From positions 372,001 through 436,000 of the forward strand of contig NZ_WNKG01000004.1 of NCBI RefSeq assembly GCF_010119245.1: a stretch of 64,000 nt of DNA. Reading direction: 5' to 3'. This document shows, piece after piece, positions 27,978 through 37,764 of the stretch. The notes beneath the pieces are model-generated. The model saw nothing but the letters and a program-made list of their open reading frames with translations. It was not told the origin of the DNA and ran no database searches. The translations under genes were made by a program, and so were the position numbers. The DNA comes from Cyclobacterium salsum (GTDB lineage Bacteria; Bacteroidota; Bacteroidia; Cytophagales; Cyclobacteriaceae). Positions within the stretch are counted from its first letter, which is position 1. Every line of letters begins with the position of its first letter.

Positions 27978-29000
27978 CTACCCTTCTTTTTTTTCCTTTA
28001 AATTTACTTTGTCTGTCTTATTTACGATATCCCGGATAATATCGTCCAGTTCTTCTGCCGAATCCAGTATCATTTTTCGGAAATTATCTTTTCCAAAATC
28101 CCGTTCCAGGCTATCCATACCCATCACCAGACTCATCAATCGGGCTAAAGGGGCTCTCACCACGTGAGACTGTAACCAGGCGATTTCTTGCAAACGTTTG
28201 TTCTGATCCTCTATCGCATGAATATACCGCATCCGATCGGTAATATCGTTCGCCAACACCACCTCTGCTTTTATTCCCTGATAATCAATTACGTTACCTT
28301 TAATTTCCACCGTGATTATTTCCCCATTCTTTTTTCGGTGCTTGAAGATCTTGGGACCAGGGTCAGGTTTTCCTTCCCTAATCCCCGAAATAACTCTTTC
28401 CAATCGGGACACTTCTTCTTTCGGACGGATATCCCGCAGACTCATGCTCAAAAATTCCTCTTTTGAATAGCCATAGTGATCGATTGCCGCCTTATTGACA
28501 TCCAGAAAATTCAAGGTCTCCAAACTATACAGGTACATGGGTTGAGGACTTAAATGAAAAAGCTCTTTGTAACGTTTTTCGGAATCTTTTAACTGACTGG
28601 ATATCTGGTACCTCCCAATGCTATAAATAATGCTTTTGAAGAGCGATGTAGGAGATAATTCATCTTTCAGCAGGTAGTCAGAAACACCAAGAGCCAGGGA
28701 CTTCATGCCAAATTCTATATTGGAATACCCCGTAAGCACCACAATACTCACGTCTCCGGCCAATTCTTTTACCTTTACTATCAACTCCTCCCCTTGTAAA
28801 TCAGGCAAAGTTAAATCCAGGATAACAGCATCCAGATGAATTCCCGGGTCCTGCAGTTTCTCCTTGGCTTCCTGAAAAGTATGGGCAAAGGTCAATTTCA
28901 GGTTCAAAATCTTCTCATGAAGATACTCTTCAATTAAAAGAACATCACCCATGTTATCCTCAACCAATAATAAATGATATCCCTCGTGATCTTTTATCAT
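27978..29000 (-). CDS. Receiver-PAS-DHp protein without ATPase domain
   Basis: The 340 residues start with a receiver domain (1-125; phospho-acceptor in AVILDLTLPDLQG), then a PAS domain (about 140-265, RYKELFHLSPQPMYLY), a short coiled coil, and a DHp segment with the histidine in IAWLQSHVVRAPLARLM. The chain ends about 60 residues past that histidine, with no catalytic ATPase domain. The architecture repeats the truncation seen in the 26699 product. Phosphate would have to come from another kinase, for instance the product of 29204-31456. Confidence 0.85.
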   Translation of the reverse strand: MIKDHEGYHLLLVEDNMGDVLLIEEYLHEKILNLKLTFAHTFQEAKEKLQDPGIHLDAVILDLTLPDLQGEELIVKVKELAGDVSIVVLTGYSNIEFGMKSLALGVSDYLLKDELSPTSLFKSIIYSIGRYQISSQLKDSEKRYKELFHLSPQPMYLYSLETLNFLDVNKAAIDHYGYSKEEFLSMSLRDIRPKEEVSRLERVISGIREGKPDPGPKIFKHRKKNGEIITVEIKGNVIDYQGIKAEVVLANDITDRMRYIHAIEDQNKRLQEIAWLQSHVVRAPLARLMSLVMGMDSLERDFGKDNFRKMILDSAEELDDIIRDIVNKTDKVNLKEKKEG

Positions 29001-29006
29001 TCCATT

Positions 29007-29053
29007 AAAAAAAACTAACCAGGCAGCTTCCTGCTTTTTGTGTCTGCTGCCTG
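29007..29053 (-). terminator. Hairpin plus T8 just before the start of the 27978-29000 gene
   Basis: On the minus strand CAGGCAGC pairs with GCTGCCTG around an 18-nt loop, followed by GGTTAG and T8. The T-run ends six bases before the ATG at 29000. It could end the upstream kinase transcript or act as an attenuator in the leader of this gene. Confidence 0.6.
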
Positions 29054-29203
29054 TTATTATGATTGCTGTTTTCCAATTATGCCGTTTTATTTAATCTTTT
29101 ATAAAACAATTTAATTAACTCAATAATAAATCTAAATCCAATCAATCCGTAAATTTTCTACTGCATAAACAGTAGAATAACCAGATCGTTACATTTTTTT
29201 GAC

Positions 29204-31456
29204 TCATTGTAGGGATTTGGGTACCGTAAAGTAGAAAATGCTTCCTTTTCCCTCTTCCGAATGAAAGCCAATGGTGCCACCAAGGTTCTCAATGATTTTC
29301 TTACTCATGGCCAGACCGATCCCGGACCCGGAATACGATTTATTGGCATGTAACCTGGAAAACAAAATAAAAACCCGGGATTGAAACGACTCTGGAATGC
29401 CGATGCCATTGTCAATTACCTGAAATTCCCAAAAATCCGCCTTTTCCGCTGCCTGAATCTCTATTTTAGGTTGTTGCTCGGGATGCTGGTATTTAAGTGC
29501 ATTGTTGATCAGGTTTTGGAATACCTGATGTATGGGAGCGATTGGAATTTTCAATTTCGGAAGCTTACCAAGAATAATCTCCGCCCCTTTTTGATGTATC
29601 AATTCTTTTTGTAACCCCAATATGTTGTTTACGATCTCCTCAATGGCCACTTCTTTTACCTTCTCATCCATTCTACCTACCCTGGAATAAGCCAAGAGAT
29701 CCATGATGATATTTTTCATGCGGCTGGCACCATCCACCGCATAATGTATAAATTCCTTCCCCTTTGTATCCAATAATGGATTGTATTTCTTTTCCAAAAG
29801 CCCCAAAAATCCGGTAATCATTCGCAAAGGCTCCTGCAGGTCATGAGAGGCGATATAGGCAAACTGCTCCAGCTCCTCGTTGGACTTTTCCAACTCTTTG
29901 GCTTTTTTCTGAAGCTCATCATTAAGGTTTTTAAGTTTTTCTTCCTCGTTTTTCCGATCGGTTACATCCCTTGACATGCCCACTAAGCCTACTACCTTCC
30001 CTTTTGCATCCTTCAGAGGAACCTTATTGGTCAGTAACCAGACCCGGCTACCCCTACGGTCAAAATAATATTCCTCCACGTTCATTTCCGGCTTGCCATC
30101 CTGAATAATTTTCCGGTCATAGGCAGCCATTCCATCGGCTATTTCTTTTGGAAAATAGTCATAGACCGTTTTTCCCAAGGTTTCCCCTTCGGTTTTAGCT
30201 CCTAACGAATGCTCATATTGGTAGCGGTTATTAATGATGTGTTTTCCAGAAGTATCTTTAACATAAATCTGAATCGGCAGGTTATCAATGATCGCACGCA
30301 AAAGCGACCGCTCTTTAATTAAGGACTCGTCTGCCCGTTTTTTTTCTGTAATATCATATCCAACCCATATGTACTGGTATATCTTCCCCTGATTATCTCG
30401 AATAGGAATGACCACCGTATCCACCCAAAAGATCCCCCCTTTTCTTTTTTGACCCCGAAGTTCTCCCCGCCATATATTCCCTGACAGGAGTGTGTCCCAA
30501 CAGTTGGCGATCAACTCCAGGTCCCGCTCATCGTAAAGGGTGGTAAGAGAAGCTTTCTCGATACTATCTTTATCATAACCTGAAATATCTTGAAATTTTT
30601 GGTTGAGGTATACCACCTTTTTCCCTTTATCCAAAATCATCACCAGACAGGATTCGTCGAGTGCAAACCGGTAATCAGACAATTCCTTCAGGCTCTCCAA
30701 TAGCTGATCCTCGGCTTCCAGCCTTTCCGTAATGTCATTGATCAAAACCATCGAGCACCTTTTTCCCTCTATTTCTACCAGGTGACCGGTTATTTTCACA
30801 AGCATAACCTCACCCGCTTTATTGCGATGTCTCCATATTTCATTGTGTATGTCTCCATAAACATCTGCCTGCCGGGTATGCTTTTCGATAAGGGGAATAT
30901 CTTCCGGAGGTCTGATGTCCCGAATATTCAATCGCAAAAACTCTTCCCGGGTATACCCGTATTTCAACAGTGCTTGCCGGTTACAATCGATAATATGAAG
31001 GGTGTCAAATTCCCATACAAACATGGGCATGGGATTTTCCTCAAACATATACCGGTACAGGTGATCCGAACCGGAGGAAAGGTTAATAGCCGGGAACGAT
31101 GCCTTGTCCAACAGTGATTGCAACATTCCACAAGGCTGCAATGAATCTCCTTCGGGGATCACCCTTCCCTGAATCCTCACCCAGTCCCCTGAAAGAAGCG
31201 CTAATGTTTCTTCAAATTCCTGATTTGATTGCAAAAGCCTCTCCAGACTGTGCGCAATCGTCTTGTCAAAAGGCGGTTGAAATAAATTTTTGAAAGATTC
31301 GATCGACAAAGTTTGCCCACCGGTAAACCCAAGGATCGCTGCCCCATCGGGACTTAAACGGACAACTTGATGGTCTGAATCAATTTCCCAGGCCCCAATG
31401 CCACAGGCATCCAGAATACGTGACCACTGGCGGTATTCCTGTTCGTTAACACCCAT
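29204..31456 (-). CDS. Multi-PAS hybrid-free sensor histidine kinase
   Basis: The 750 residues carry four PAS-type sensor segments (about 5-115, 130-245, 255-375 and 380-505), a coiled coil, a DHp domain with the histidine in YIASHDLQEPLRMI (about 533), and a complete ATPase domain. The ATPase shows the N box QNLINNALKYQ, the G1 box VIDNGIGIP and the G2 box GSGIGLAMSKK. No membrane segment or signal peptide is seen, so it senses cytoplasmic signals. It is the only full kinase in the cluster and may serve the two ATPase-less DHp proteins nearby. Confidence 0.93.
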   Translation of the reverse strand: MGVNEQEYRQWSRILDACGIGAWEIDSDHQVVRLSPDGAAILGFTGGQTLSIESFKNLFQPPFDKTIAHSLERLLQSNQEFEETLALLSGDWVRIQGRVIPEGDSLQPCGMLQSLLDKASFPAINLSSGSDHLYRYMFEENPMPMFVWEFDTLHIIDCNRQALLKYGYTREEFLRLNIRDIRPPEDIPLIEKHTRQADVYGDIHNEIWRHRNKAGEVMLVKITGHLVEIEGKRCSMVLINDITERLEAEDQLLESLKELSDYRFALDESCLVMILDKGKKVVYLNQKFQDISGYDKDSIEKASLTTLYDERDLELIANCWDTLLSGNIWRGELRGQKRKGGIFWVDTVVIPIRDNQGKIYQYIWVGYDITEKKRADESLIKERSLLRAIIDNLPIQIYVKDTSGKHIINNRYQYEHSLGAKTEGETLGKTVYDYFPKEIADGMAAYDRKIIQDGKPEMNVEEYYFDRRGSRVWLLTNKVPLKDAKGKVVGLVGMSRDVTDRKNEEEKLKNLNDELQKKAKELEKSNEELEQFAYIASHDLQEPLRMITGFLGLLEKKYNPLLDTKGKEFIHYAVDGASRMKNIIMDLLAYSRVGRMDEKVKEVAIEEIVNNILGLQKELIHQKGAEIILGKLPKLKIPIAPIHQVFQNLINNALKYQHPEQQPKIEIQAAEKADFWEFQVIDNGIGIPESFQSRVFILFSRLHANKSYSGSGIGLAMSKKIIENLGGTIGFHSEEGKGSIFYFTVPKSLQ

Positions 31457-31495
31457 GACTTTAGAATTTAACTTAAAAATAGTTTGACGCTGGTA

Positions 31496-32440
31496 TTACC
31501 TCTTAAAGGACCTTCCAGGGATTTCTACTCTAAACCAATCAATATTTCCACCGTCTTGCAAGGTAATATAGGCCGTTCTACCATCTGTTCCTCCAAAGGC
31601 AATATTAGAAGGCTTTTTCCCTGACACATTGATTTCCTGCAACAATTCCCCCTCCGGAGACAGCTTGGCTACCGTACCTTTTCCATGTCGGGTTACATAC
31701 AGGTTCCCTTCGGTATCCACCCGCATCCCGTCCATTCCAAAATCATCAAACGTATGAATGAGCCTTTTATTGGAAATCTCTCCCGACTCCCCGAGGTCAT
31801 AAGCCCAAACGGTACGCTGTACGGATTCATTTACATAAAGGGTTCGATTATCCTGGCTGACTTCAATGCCATTGGTCGTCCCCATGTCAGATTCAAGTAA
31901 TACAAATTGGCCATCCAGCCCTACCCGCCAGAGCTGCCCGGTGCTTTCCTGCCAGTTTGGATCACTGGCAAACAGGATATCGTTGTCCATAATCGCCAGA
32001 TCGTTGGGCTGATTTAAATCGTCATGGTGGGCATATACCGAAATCTCCCGTGTATCCATATCCACCTCCAACACATTATGACCCGTATAATCCGCGATCA
32101 ACATGTTGCCCTTTGAATTGAAACGGATGCCATTGCCAGTACTTCCCTCGGGAAGGGTTACAAACAAGCTGGCATCTCCCTCAGGAGAAACCTTACCAAT
32201 GGTGCCGTCTTTTTCAAAATTCACTACGTACAGGTTTCCATCTGCATCTACCGCCGGGCCCTCAATACCCGTGGTGAATTCGCCTCCACTGGTAAGAGAA
32301 TGACTGAGGTACAATGATTCCTCTTCTTTCATATTTTCCGTTTCTTTTTCGTTTTTCCTGGGACTACAGGCCAATACCGTTACTAGAATCAAAACAATAC
32401 ACAAATGGCTACTTTTCACAAAGGACATGAATAACATCAT
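31496..32440 (-). CDS. SMP-30/gluconolactonase/LRE family lipoprotein
   Basis: The 314 residues start with a lipoprotein signal (lipobox VTVLAC). An in-frame Met at residue 5 (MSFVKSS) is an equally good start. Six-bladed beta-propeller repeats follow, such as GPAVDADGNLYVVNFEKDG, GIRFNSKGNMLIADYTGHN and MRVDTEGNLYVTRHGKG. Members hydrolyse lactones made by sugar dehydrogenases, which would fit the PQQ-type dehydrogenases at 18967 and 43009. Residues for the calcium site cannot be assigned with confidence. Confidence 0.88.
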   Translation of the reverse strand: MMLFMSFVKSSHLCIVLILVTVLACSPRKNEKETENMKEEESLYLSHSLTSGGEFTTGIEGPAVDADGNLYVVNFEKDGTIGKVSPEGDASLFVTLPEGSTGNGIRFNSKGNMLIADYTGHNVLEVDMDTREISVYAHHDDLNQPNDLAIMDNDILFASDPNWQESTGQLWRVGLDGQFVLLESDMGTTNGIEVSQDNRTLYVNESVQRTVWAYDLGESGEISNKRLIHTFDDFGMDGMRVDTEGNLYVTRHGKGTVAKLSPEGELLQEINVSGKKPSNIAFGGTDGRTAYITLQDGGNIDWFRVEIPGRSFKR

Positions 32441-32727
32441 TAATTAGGCAAAATTAATCGTTTCTATTGATCTACTTCAAAGAAAATAAAATGGACCCGA
32501 TTTTCCATTACATTAACCACACAAAATATAAGGAATAATTTTATCAAATCAGAACTATTCCTGGCCTATCCACAGAACGCATGGCCAGCAGGTAACTTCC
32601 AATCCCATCGCCTCCCGGATTGCCATCAGCCTGAATATAGGCTATTATGCATTTGGAGAAAAAAATTTATTGCCATATATTCCGAGGTTTTATTGTTTAC
32701 ACAAAAATCAATTCCCAAATTCAACTC

Positions 32728-33189
32728 ATGGAAAAACTGAAAAGAAGATCAACGTTAAAAAAGTTATTTGCATCCCTGGCTGGAATCGCTGGCATCGGAA
32801 CAGTCGCTCAGGCCAAGGTTGAAAGTGCCCACGAGAAAGAGGCATTTAGCATACAGGAGGAACAAGACGTACCTTTGTTTTCTGGAGCTACCAAAATGGG
32901 TAATACGGTGTATATAGCAGGAAAAGGGGCTCATTTTGAAGGCGACATCAAGGCGCATACCGATCATGTACTGAAAGAACTTGAAAAGGAATTGGTAAAA
33001 GCGGGAAGTTCTATGGAAAAGGTGCTGAAAGTAAATGTATACTTGCATGACCTGAGCGATTACAAGGGAATGAATGAAGTATTCAGAGGAAGATTTGGAA
33101 GCAACCCCCCTGTAAGAACAACTGTGGCTACCTACGGAGGTGTTCCCGGGGATTCCCTGGTTGAAATGGACTGTATCGCCTACATCTAA
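32728..33189 (+). CDS. Exported RidA family protein, copy 2
   Basis: The 153 residues begin MEKLKRRSTLKKLFASLAGI, a basic, RR-containing signal sequence. The ATG at 32728 is chosen because an upstream in-frame ATG at 32647 adds 27 unlikely residues before the signal. The RidA core includes MGNTVYIAGKG, and the arginine of PPVRTTVATYGGVPGDS is in the place of the conserved substrate-binding arginine. It belongs to a different RidA subgroup from the 22821 and 50460 proteins. The BASS transporter follows after 40 bases, suggesting one operon. Confidence 0.88.
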   Translation: MEKLKRRSTLKKLFASLAGIAGIGTVAQAKVESAHEKEAFSIQEEQDVPLFSGATKMGNTVYIAGKGAHFEGDIKAHTDHVLKELEKELVKAGSSMEKVLKVNVYLHDLSDYKGMNEVFRGRFGSNPPVRTTVATYGGVPGDSLVEMDCIAYI

Positions 33190-33229
33190 CTAAAACAATT
33201 ATCCCAAAGTAACCCAAAATCATTTCCCC

Positions 33230-34312
33230 TTGAAAAAAGAACGGATTTTTAAGTACCTGATTGGAGCAGGCCTTATCTGCCTGCTCCTGGTTTTCGTCTT
33301 CATTTTATCAGGCAAAATCGACTCGGCAGGCCCCCTGCTGATTCTTTTTTTCGCACTCCTGGGCATTGGATTTCGTGGATTCAATCAGCTGAAAGGCTAT
33401 ACCTATACCACCATGATATTTGCCGGGGTCACCGCAGCCATGTATTACCCGAATTACTTCGTCGAATACAATGGCTATGCCTACAGCAATCTGATCACCC
33501 CCTTGATTCAGATCATCATGTTTGGAATGGGAACTTCCATGTCTATTAAGGATTTTGCCGGGGTAGTCAAAATGCCCAAGGGGGTATTTGTCGGATTGCT
33601 GTGCCAATTTACCATTATGCCGGTGCTGGGTTTTATTCTGGCCAGCCTGAGTAATTTCCCACCCGAAATAGCGGCCGGTCTCATCCTGATCGGAAGCTCA
33701 CCCAGTGGGTTGGCATCCAACGTCATGAGTTACCTGGCTAAAGCCAATCTGGCCCTGTCTATTACCATTACAGCTATTTCTACCCTGCTTGCGCCGTTAA
33801 TGACCCCGTTATTAATGAAATTTTTGGCTGGAGAATTTGTAGCCATAGATGTGCTGGACATGATGTGGAGCATCATAAAAATGGTCATCATCCCAATTGG
33901 TGCCGGCCTGCTGTTTAACCGCTTTCTCAGCGGCAAGGCCAAATGGCTGGACGATGCCATGCCATTGGTTTCCATGATCGGTATAGGTGTCATCATCGTG
34001 ATCATCACAGCCGCAGGCCGGGACAGCCTACTGGATATCGGCGGGCTTTTGATCCTTTTGGTCTTTATTCATAACATTATGGGCTATAACCTGGGTTTTT
34101 GGTTCAGCACATGGCTTGGATTATCGGAAAGGGATGCGCGGACAGTAGCCCTTGAAGTGGGAATGCAAAATGGCGGACTGGCCTCCGGACTGGCAAAGGA
34201 AATGGGCAAAATTGCGACCGTGGGTCTCGCACCGGCAGTCTTTGGACCATTGATGAACATCACTGGATCCGTACTGGCTTCCTATTGGCACCGAAAGCCA
34301 CCAAAAGAATGA
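33230..34312 (+). CDS. Bile acid:sodium symporter (BASS) family transporter
   Basis: This 360-residue membrane protein has about ten transmembrane segments. The BASS-type core shows GMGTSMSIKDF, LIGSSPSGLASNVMSYLAKAN (the crossover region with the sodium-site motif) and VALEVGMQNGGLASGLA. Family members import organic anions with sodium. The substrate here may be an acidic product of the exported catabolic enzymes; that is inference from position. The reading frame starts with a TTG at 33230, and I see no in-frame ATG that would keep the first segment. Confidence 0.9.
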   Translation: MKKERIFKYLIGAGLICLLLVFVFILSGKIDSAGPLLILFFALLGIGFRGFNQLKGYTYTTMIFAGVTAAMYYPNYFVEYNGYAYSNLITPLIQIIMFGMGTSMSIKDFAGVVKMPKGVFVGLLCQFTIMPVLGFILASLSNFPPEIAAGLILIGSSPSGLASNVMSYLAKANLALSITITAISTLLAPLMTPLLMKFLAGEFVAIDVLDMMWSIIKMVIIPIGAGLLFNRFLSGKAKWLDDAMPLVSMIGIGVIIVIITAAGRDSLLDIGGLLILLVFIHNIMGYNLGFWFSTWLGLSERDARTVALEVGMQNGGLASGLAKEMGKIATVGLAPAVFGPLMNITGSVLASYWHRKPPKE

Positions 34313-34348
34313 ACCAACCATTTCCATTAAAATAAACTTTCCTTCCCG

Positions 34349-37300
34349 TTAAAATAAACTTTCCCAAAGTTCTAAACTTTGGGAAAGTTTATATACACGC
34401 AATTTACCGTTATTTTGCGCATAGACGATATACGTTATCCCCTGCACTTCCATTACTTTGATATCTCTGACCTCTCCGGGAAAAGGCAGTCCTACCTTTG
34501 CCGGAGGCATCAACTTCCAGGCACCCGGCGCGTTCATGGCAAAGACGAAGCCCGGATTGGCATCCAGCCTTCCCGTACTGACCCGGGTCCTGCTCAGGTT
34601 TCCGCCCGTCAGCAAAAATGACTTTTCCATACCTGGTAATCGACCCATTTCAACCGCGTACAGGGGGGAAAATTGAGCCGCTGCCGGAAGGGGTTGAATG
34701 GAGTATTGACCCTTTCCGTCGTTTTCCAAAAGTACTGATTGTAATTGATGTGCAAAGAGAGTATCGGCTCCCGTCATTTCCAGCGTTCCATAAATATCCC
34801 CCACGCTTGCTTCGGCAAAAGACCGGTAATCGGCAAATTCACCCTTCATCATGGGTAACTGTCCGATAAGTTCATCCCGGCTGAACGCAAAAGAATTGGT
34901 ATCGGCTTTATAATAGGTCAACAATGGATCCACCCGGCCATTATTATCGAAATCCTTAAACACCACTCGCAACGGCTGCTCCCGGTCCGCCTGGTAAACG
35001 GTGTTCTCTCCGTAATTTCCTGCCACAATATCCAGGTCTCCGTCTTCATCCACGTCCAACACCGCCAGGCGCAACCACCAGCCTTTGGTTTGTTCGACCA
35101 TTTCCTCATTAATCAGCTCCAAACGTCCATTTTGATTTTTGTAGATGTGAATTCCCATCCACTCGCCTGTCAAAATCAACTCCGCATCTCCATCTCCATC
35201 TGTGTCTGCAAATTGAACGTCGCTCACCAGTCCGGGAGCAAGCAAATCCCGATTGTAATCCATCGTAGCGTCTCTGAATTGCCCCTTCCCATCATTGAGC
35301 AACAAATAACTGCGGGGTGGCTCCGGGTATTTTCCAGGTAAATACCTGCCTCCAACAAACAAGTCCTCCCAACCATCACCATTGATATCGGCAATGGACA
35401 CCGAGCTGCCGCTTACCCGCATCTCCGGAAGGGCCGCCCCATCCCGGACCAACCGACCCGTTCCGTCGTTCAGATATAAACGATCCTGGTAGGCCGGGTT
35501 GGACTCCGGAAAATCCGTTCCGCCACTGACCACATATAAGTCAGGAAACCCATCCCCGTTTACATCCAGCCAAACGGCATCCGTATCAATAGCCAAACTA
35601 TCAGCCTGCAGTCCCGGCTGTACTGATTCGTAAAAACTTCCCTTCTGATTCTGAATAAAAAGTTTGCCAGCCTGATCCTTCCCTCCTCCGATAAATAGAT
35701 CCTGAAGACCGTCTCCATTCACATCTGCTGTAGCCATTTTTGGGCCAATGGACCCCATGGTGTTTGGCATTAACCGATCTTGACTAAAATCCAGGAAAGA
35801 ACTTTCTCGGTGAACAAAATCCAGCCCAAGGGCACCATCTACTTCCTCAAACAAGAGGCGCTCCGTGTGATCAACATTAAATGGGGCTTCCTGCGATGCT
35901 TCCTGGTCCAGGCGAATGGTCTGGTTCACTGCTAAATCATGGAGCACCTGATAACCGTTTCCCGGCCACCATACTTCCAGACTGTCAATCCGCACCACGC
36001 TTCCCAGGCCAAAAACGAGTTCATGGTCCACCGACGATTGGTAACCTCGGGTAGGTATCATTTCCTGCTGCCAATGCATCCCTCCGGCATAAACCCTGAC
36101 TTTGGCACCAATTCCACTGGTATTTTTTGTATTCCCTTGCAATTTGATTTTTAGAAAAGCCCTTTCATACAGCTTTTCGCTATTATTTCGATAAATACTC
36201 ACCGGATCATTGGTGTGACAAACAATCAGATCCAGGTCCCCGTCACCGTCCAAATCGGCATAAGCAGCGGCATTGGATACGGTTTCCTGATGAAGCCCCC
36301 AGTCACTTGCCTTGTTTTCAAAAGTCAAATCCCCCTGATTCTGGTACAAATAATTTTGAACATAGATAGGAGGCATTTTATCGATCAATTCAATCAATGC
36401 TTCTTCTTTCCCGGTTTGATTCGTTTTAATCCGTTCACTTACCATATAGTTCAAAAAATCCATGTCCAGGTAATTTCGGGCATAACCGTTACTGATAAAA
36501 ATGTCTTTCCAACCATCGTTATCAAAATCAGCCGCCAGTACCGCCCAACTCCAGTCCGTATGCGCCACCCCCGCATAGTGTCCCAGCTCAATGAAATTTC
36601 CATCCCCCTGATTGAGCTGCAGCATGTTTCGCATGGACTGGGCGTGAAATCCCTTGTTTAGTAGTTCCCGGTACTTATCATAATTTTCAGGCCCCAGCAT
36701 GGACTTCTGGTTAAAATTGAACTCCGGCATCATATCCATGGTAAGCAAATCCGGAAGCAGGTCATTATTCAGGTCAGCCGCGTCGGCTCCCATGGAAAAA
36801 AGGGAAACGTGCCCCATGTGCTCCTTAATACTTTCCTTAAACGTACCATCCTGCTGGTTGTAATAAAGGTAGTCTTCTTCGTTGTAATCGTTGCTCACAT
36901 AGATATCCAGCCAGCCGTCATCGTTTAAATCGCTAACTGTCACGGCCAAGCCAAATCCCAATACGTTATCAATTATACCGCTTTCCCGGGTTACATCCAC
37001 AAATTTACCCTGATCATTCCGATACAACTTATCCCCCAGATACTCCCCTGTCCGTTGCTTAAAGGAACCGTCTATTCTACTAAATCCAGCATACTCCTGC
37101 GTGGAATGGTTCAAGAGAAACAGGTCCAGGTCACCATCATGGTCGTAATCAAAAAACGAGGCCTGGGTGGAATAGCCTGGGTCATCTAACCCGAAATCTG
37201 CAGCGGCTTCCCGAAAGGTCAGGTCTCCCTGGTTTATATAAAGCAGGTTTTTCCGGTTGTTGGGATCATTGGCAGCCGACCGGCAAACATAAATATCCAG

Positions 37301-37681
37301 CAGTCCATCTCCATCTACATCCGCCATGGTAGTGCCCGTATTCCAAAGGCCGGCCGCAGCCACACCCGCAGACTCCGTAATGTCTTCAAACTCAAAATTG
37401 CCTTTGTTTAGGTACAGTTTACTAGCCATCATATTGCCCGTAAAATAAATGTCCGGCAATCCATCCTGATTGATATCTCCCACGGCTACACCACCGCCCT
37501 GATAAAAGTAACCGTAAGTCAATACATTAAAGTCATCCGATTCGCGCACGAGGTTTTTGAAATCGATACCCGTTTTTCGGGATGGTAACTCAGTAAAAAC
37601 GGCGTTGGGGTTTTCTTGCCTGCAGGAAATTGCAACAAGAAAAACAAAGAGCCAATAGGAAAGGCTGAAATGACGTATCAT
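34349..37681 (-). CDS. FG-GAP/ASPIC (UnbV) repeat lipoprotein, CRTAC1-like
   Basis: This is a 1110-residue lipoprotein (lipobox LVAISC). Two blocks of FG-GAP/VCBS repeats with calcium-binding D-x-D-x-D-G loops (DINQDGLPDIYFTGN, DVDGDGLLDIYVC, DVNGDGFPDLYVVSGG) flank an ASPIC/UnbV domain near 560-640 (GIGAKVRVYAGG, RGYQSSVDHELVFGLG). Such proteins sit on the outer surface, often beside SusC/SusD pairs, and are thought to bind glycans or other ligands. A terminator separates it from the SusD gene, so it is probably transcribed on its own. The final codons overlap a perfect 15-bp hairpin (34356-34390). Confidence 0.92.
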   Translation of the reverse strand: MIRHFSLSYWLFVFLVAISCRQENPNAVFTELPSRKTGIDFKNLVRESDDFNVLTYGYFYQGGGVAVGDINQDGLPDIYFTGNMMASKLYLNKGNFEFEDITESAGVAAAGLWNTGTTMADVDGDGLLDIYVCRSAANDPNNRKNLLYINQGDLTFREAAADFGLDDPGYSTQASFFDYDHDGDLDLFLLNHSTQEYAGFSRIDGSFKQRTGEYLGDKLYRNDQGKFVDVTRESGIIDNVLGFGLAVTVSDLNDDGWLDIYVSNDYNEEDYLYYNQQDGTFKESIKEHMGHVSLFSMGADAADLNNDLLPDLLTMDMMPEFNFNQKSMLGPENYDKYRELLNKGFHAQSMRNMLQLNQGDGNFIELGHYAGVAHTDWSWAVLAADFDNDGWKDIFISNGYARNYLDMDFLNYMVSERIKTNQTGKEEALIELIDKMPPIYVQNYLYQNQGDLTFENKASDWGLHQETVSNAAAYADLDGDGDLDLIVCHTNDPVSIYRNNSEKLYERAFLKIKLQGNTKNTSGIGAKVRVYAGGMHWQQEMIPTRGYQSSVDHELVFGLGSVVRIDSLEVWWPGNGYQVLHDLAVNQTIRLDQEASQEAPFNVDHTERLLFEEVDGALGLDFVHRESSFLDFSQDRLMPNTMGSIGPKMATADVNGDGLQDLFIGGGKDQAGKLFIQNQKGSFYESVQPGLQADSLAIDTDAVWLDVNGDGFPDLYVVSGGTDFPESNPAYQDRLYLNDGTGRLVRDGAALPEMRVSGSSVSIADINGDGWEDLFVGGRYLPGKYPEPPRSYLLLNDGKGQFRDATMDYNRDLLAPGLVSDVQFADTDGDGDAELILTGEWMGIHIYKNQNGRLELINEEMVEQTKGWWLRLAVLDVDEDGDLDIVAGNYGENTVYQADREQPLRVVFKDFDNNGRVDPLLTYYKADTNSFAFSRDELIGQLPMMKGEFADYRSFAEASVGDIYGTLEMTGADTLFAHQLQSVLLENDGKGQYSIQPLPAAAQFSPLYAVEMGRLPGMEKSFLLTGGNLSRTRVSTGRLDANPGFVFAMNAPGAWKLMPPAKVGLPFPGEVRDIKVMEVQGITYIVYAQNNGKLRVYKLSQSLELWESLF
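34356..34390. terminator. Perfect 15-bp hairpin between convergent genes
   Basis: AAACTTTCCCAAAGT pairs perfectly with ACTTTGGGAAAGTTT around a 5-base loop. It lies inside the last codons of the minus-strand FG-GAP gene and downstream of the BASS gene. There is no T-run, but it probably ends transcription from both sides. The neighbouring sequence repeats AATAAACTTTCC at 34331 and 34353. Confidence 0.55.
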
Positions 37682-37704
37682 ACCTGCTGATTTGAATGCA
37701 AATT

Positions 37705-37735
37705 AAAAAAGTGCCGTTAAGAACGGCACTTTTCT
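37705..37735 (-). terminator. Terminator of the SusC/SusD operon
   Basis: GTGCCGTT and AACGGCAC form a perfect 8-bp stem with a 3-base loop, flanked by A6 and T4. On the minus strand it follows the SusD stop by about 30 bases and runs into T6. Confidence 0.85.
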
Positions 37736-37764
37736 ATTTAATTGATTAATAAGTTTTACTAAGC

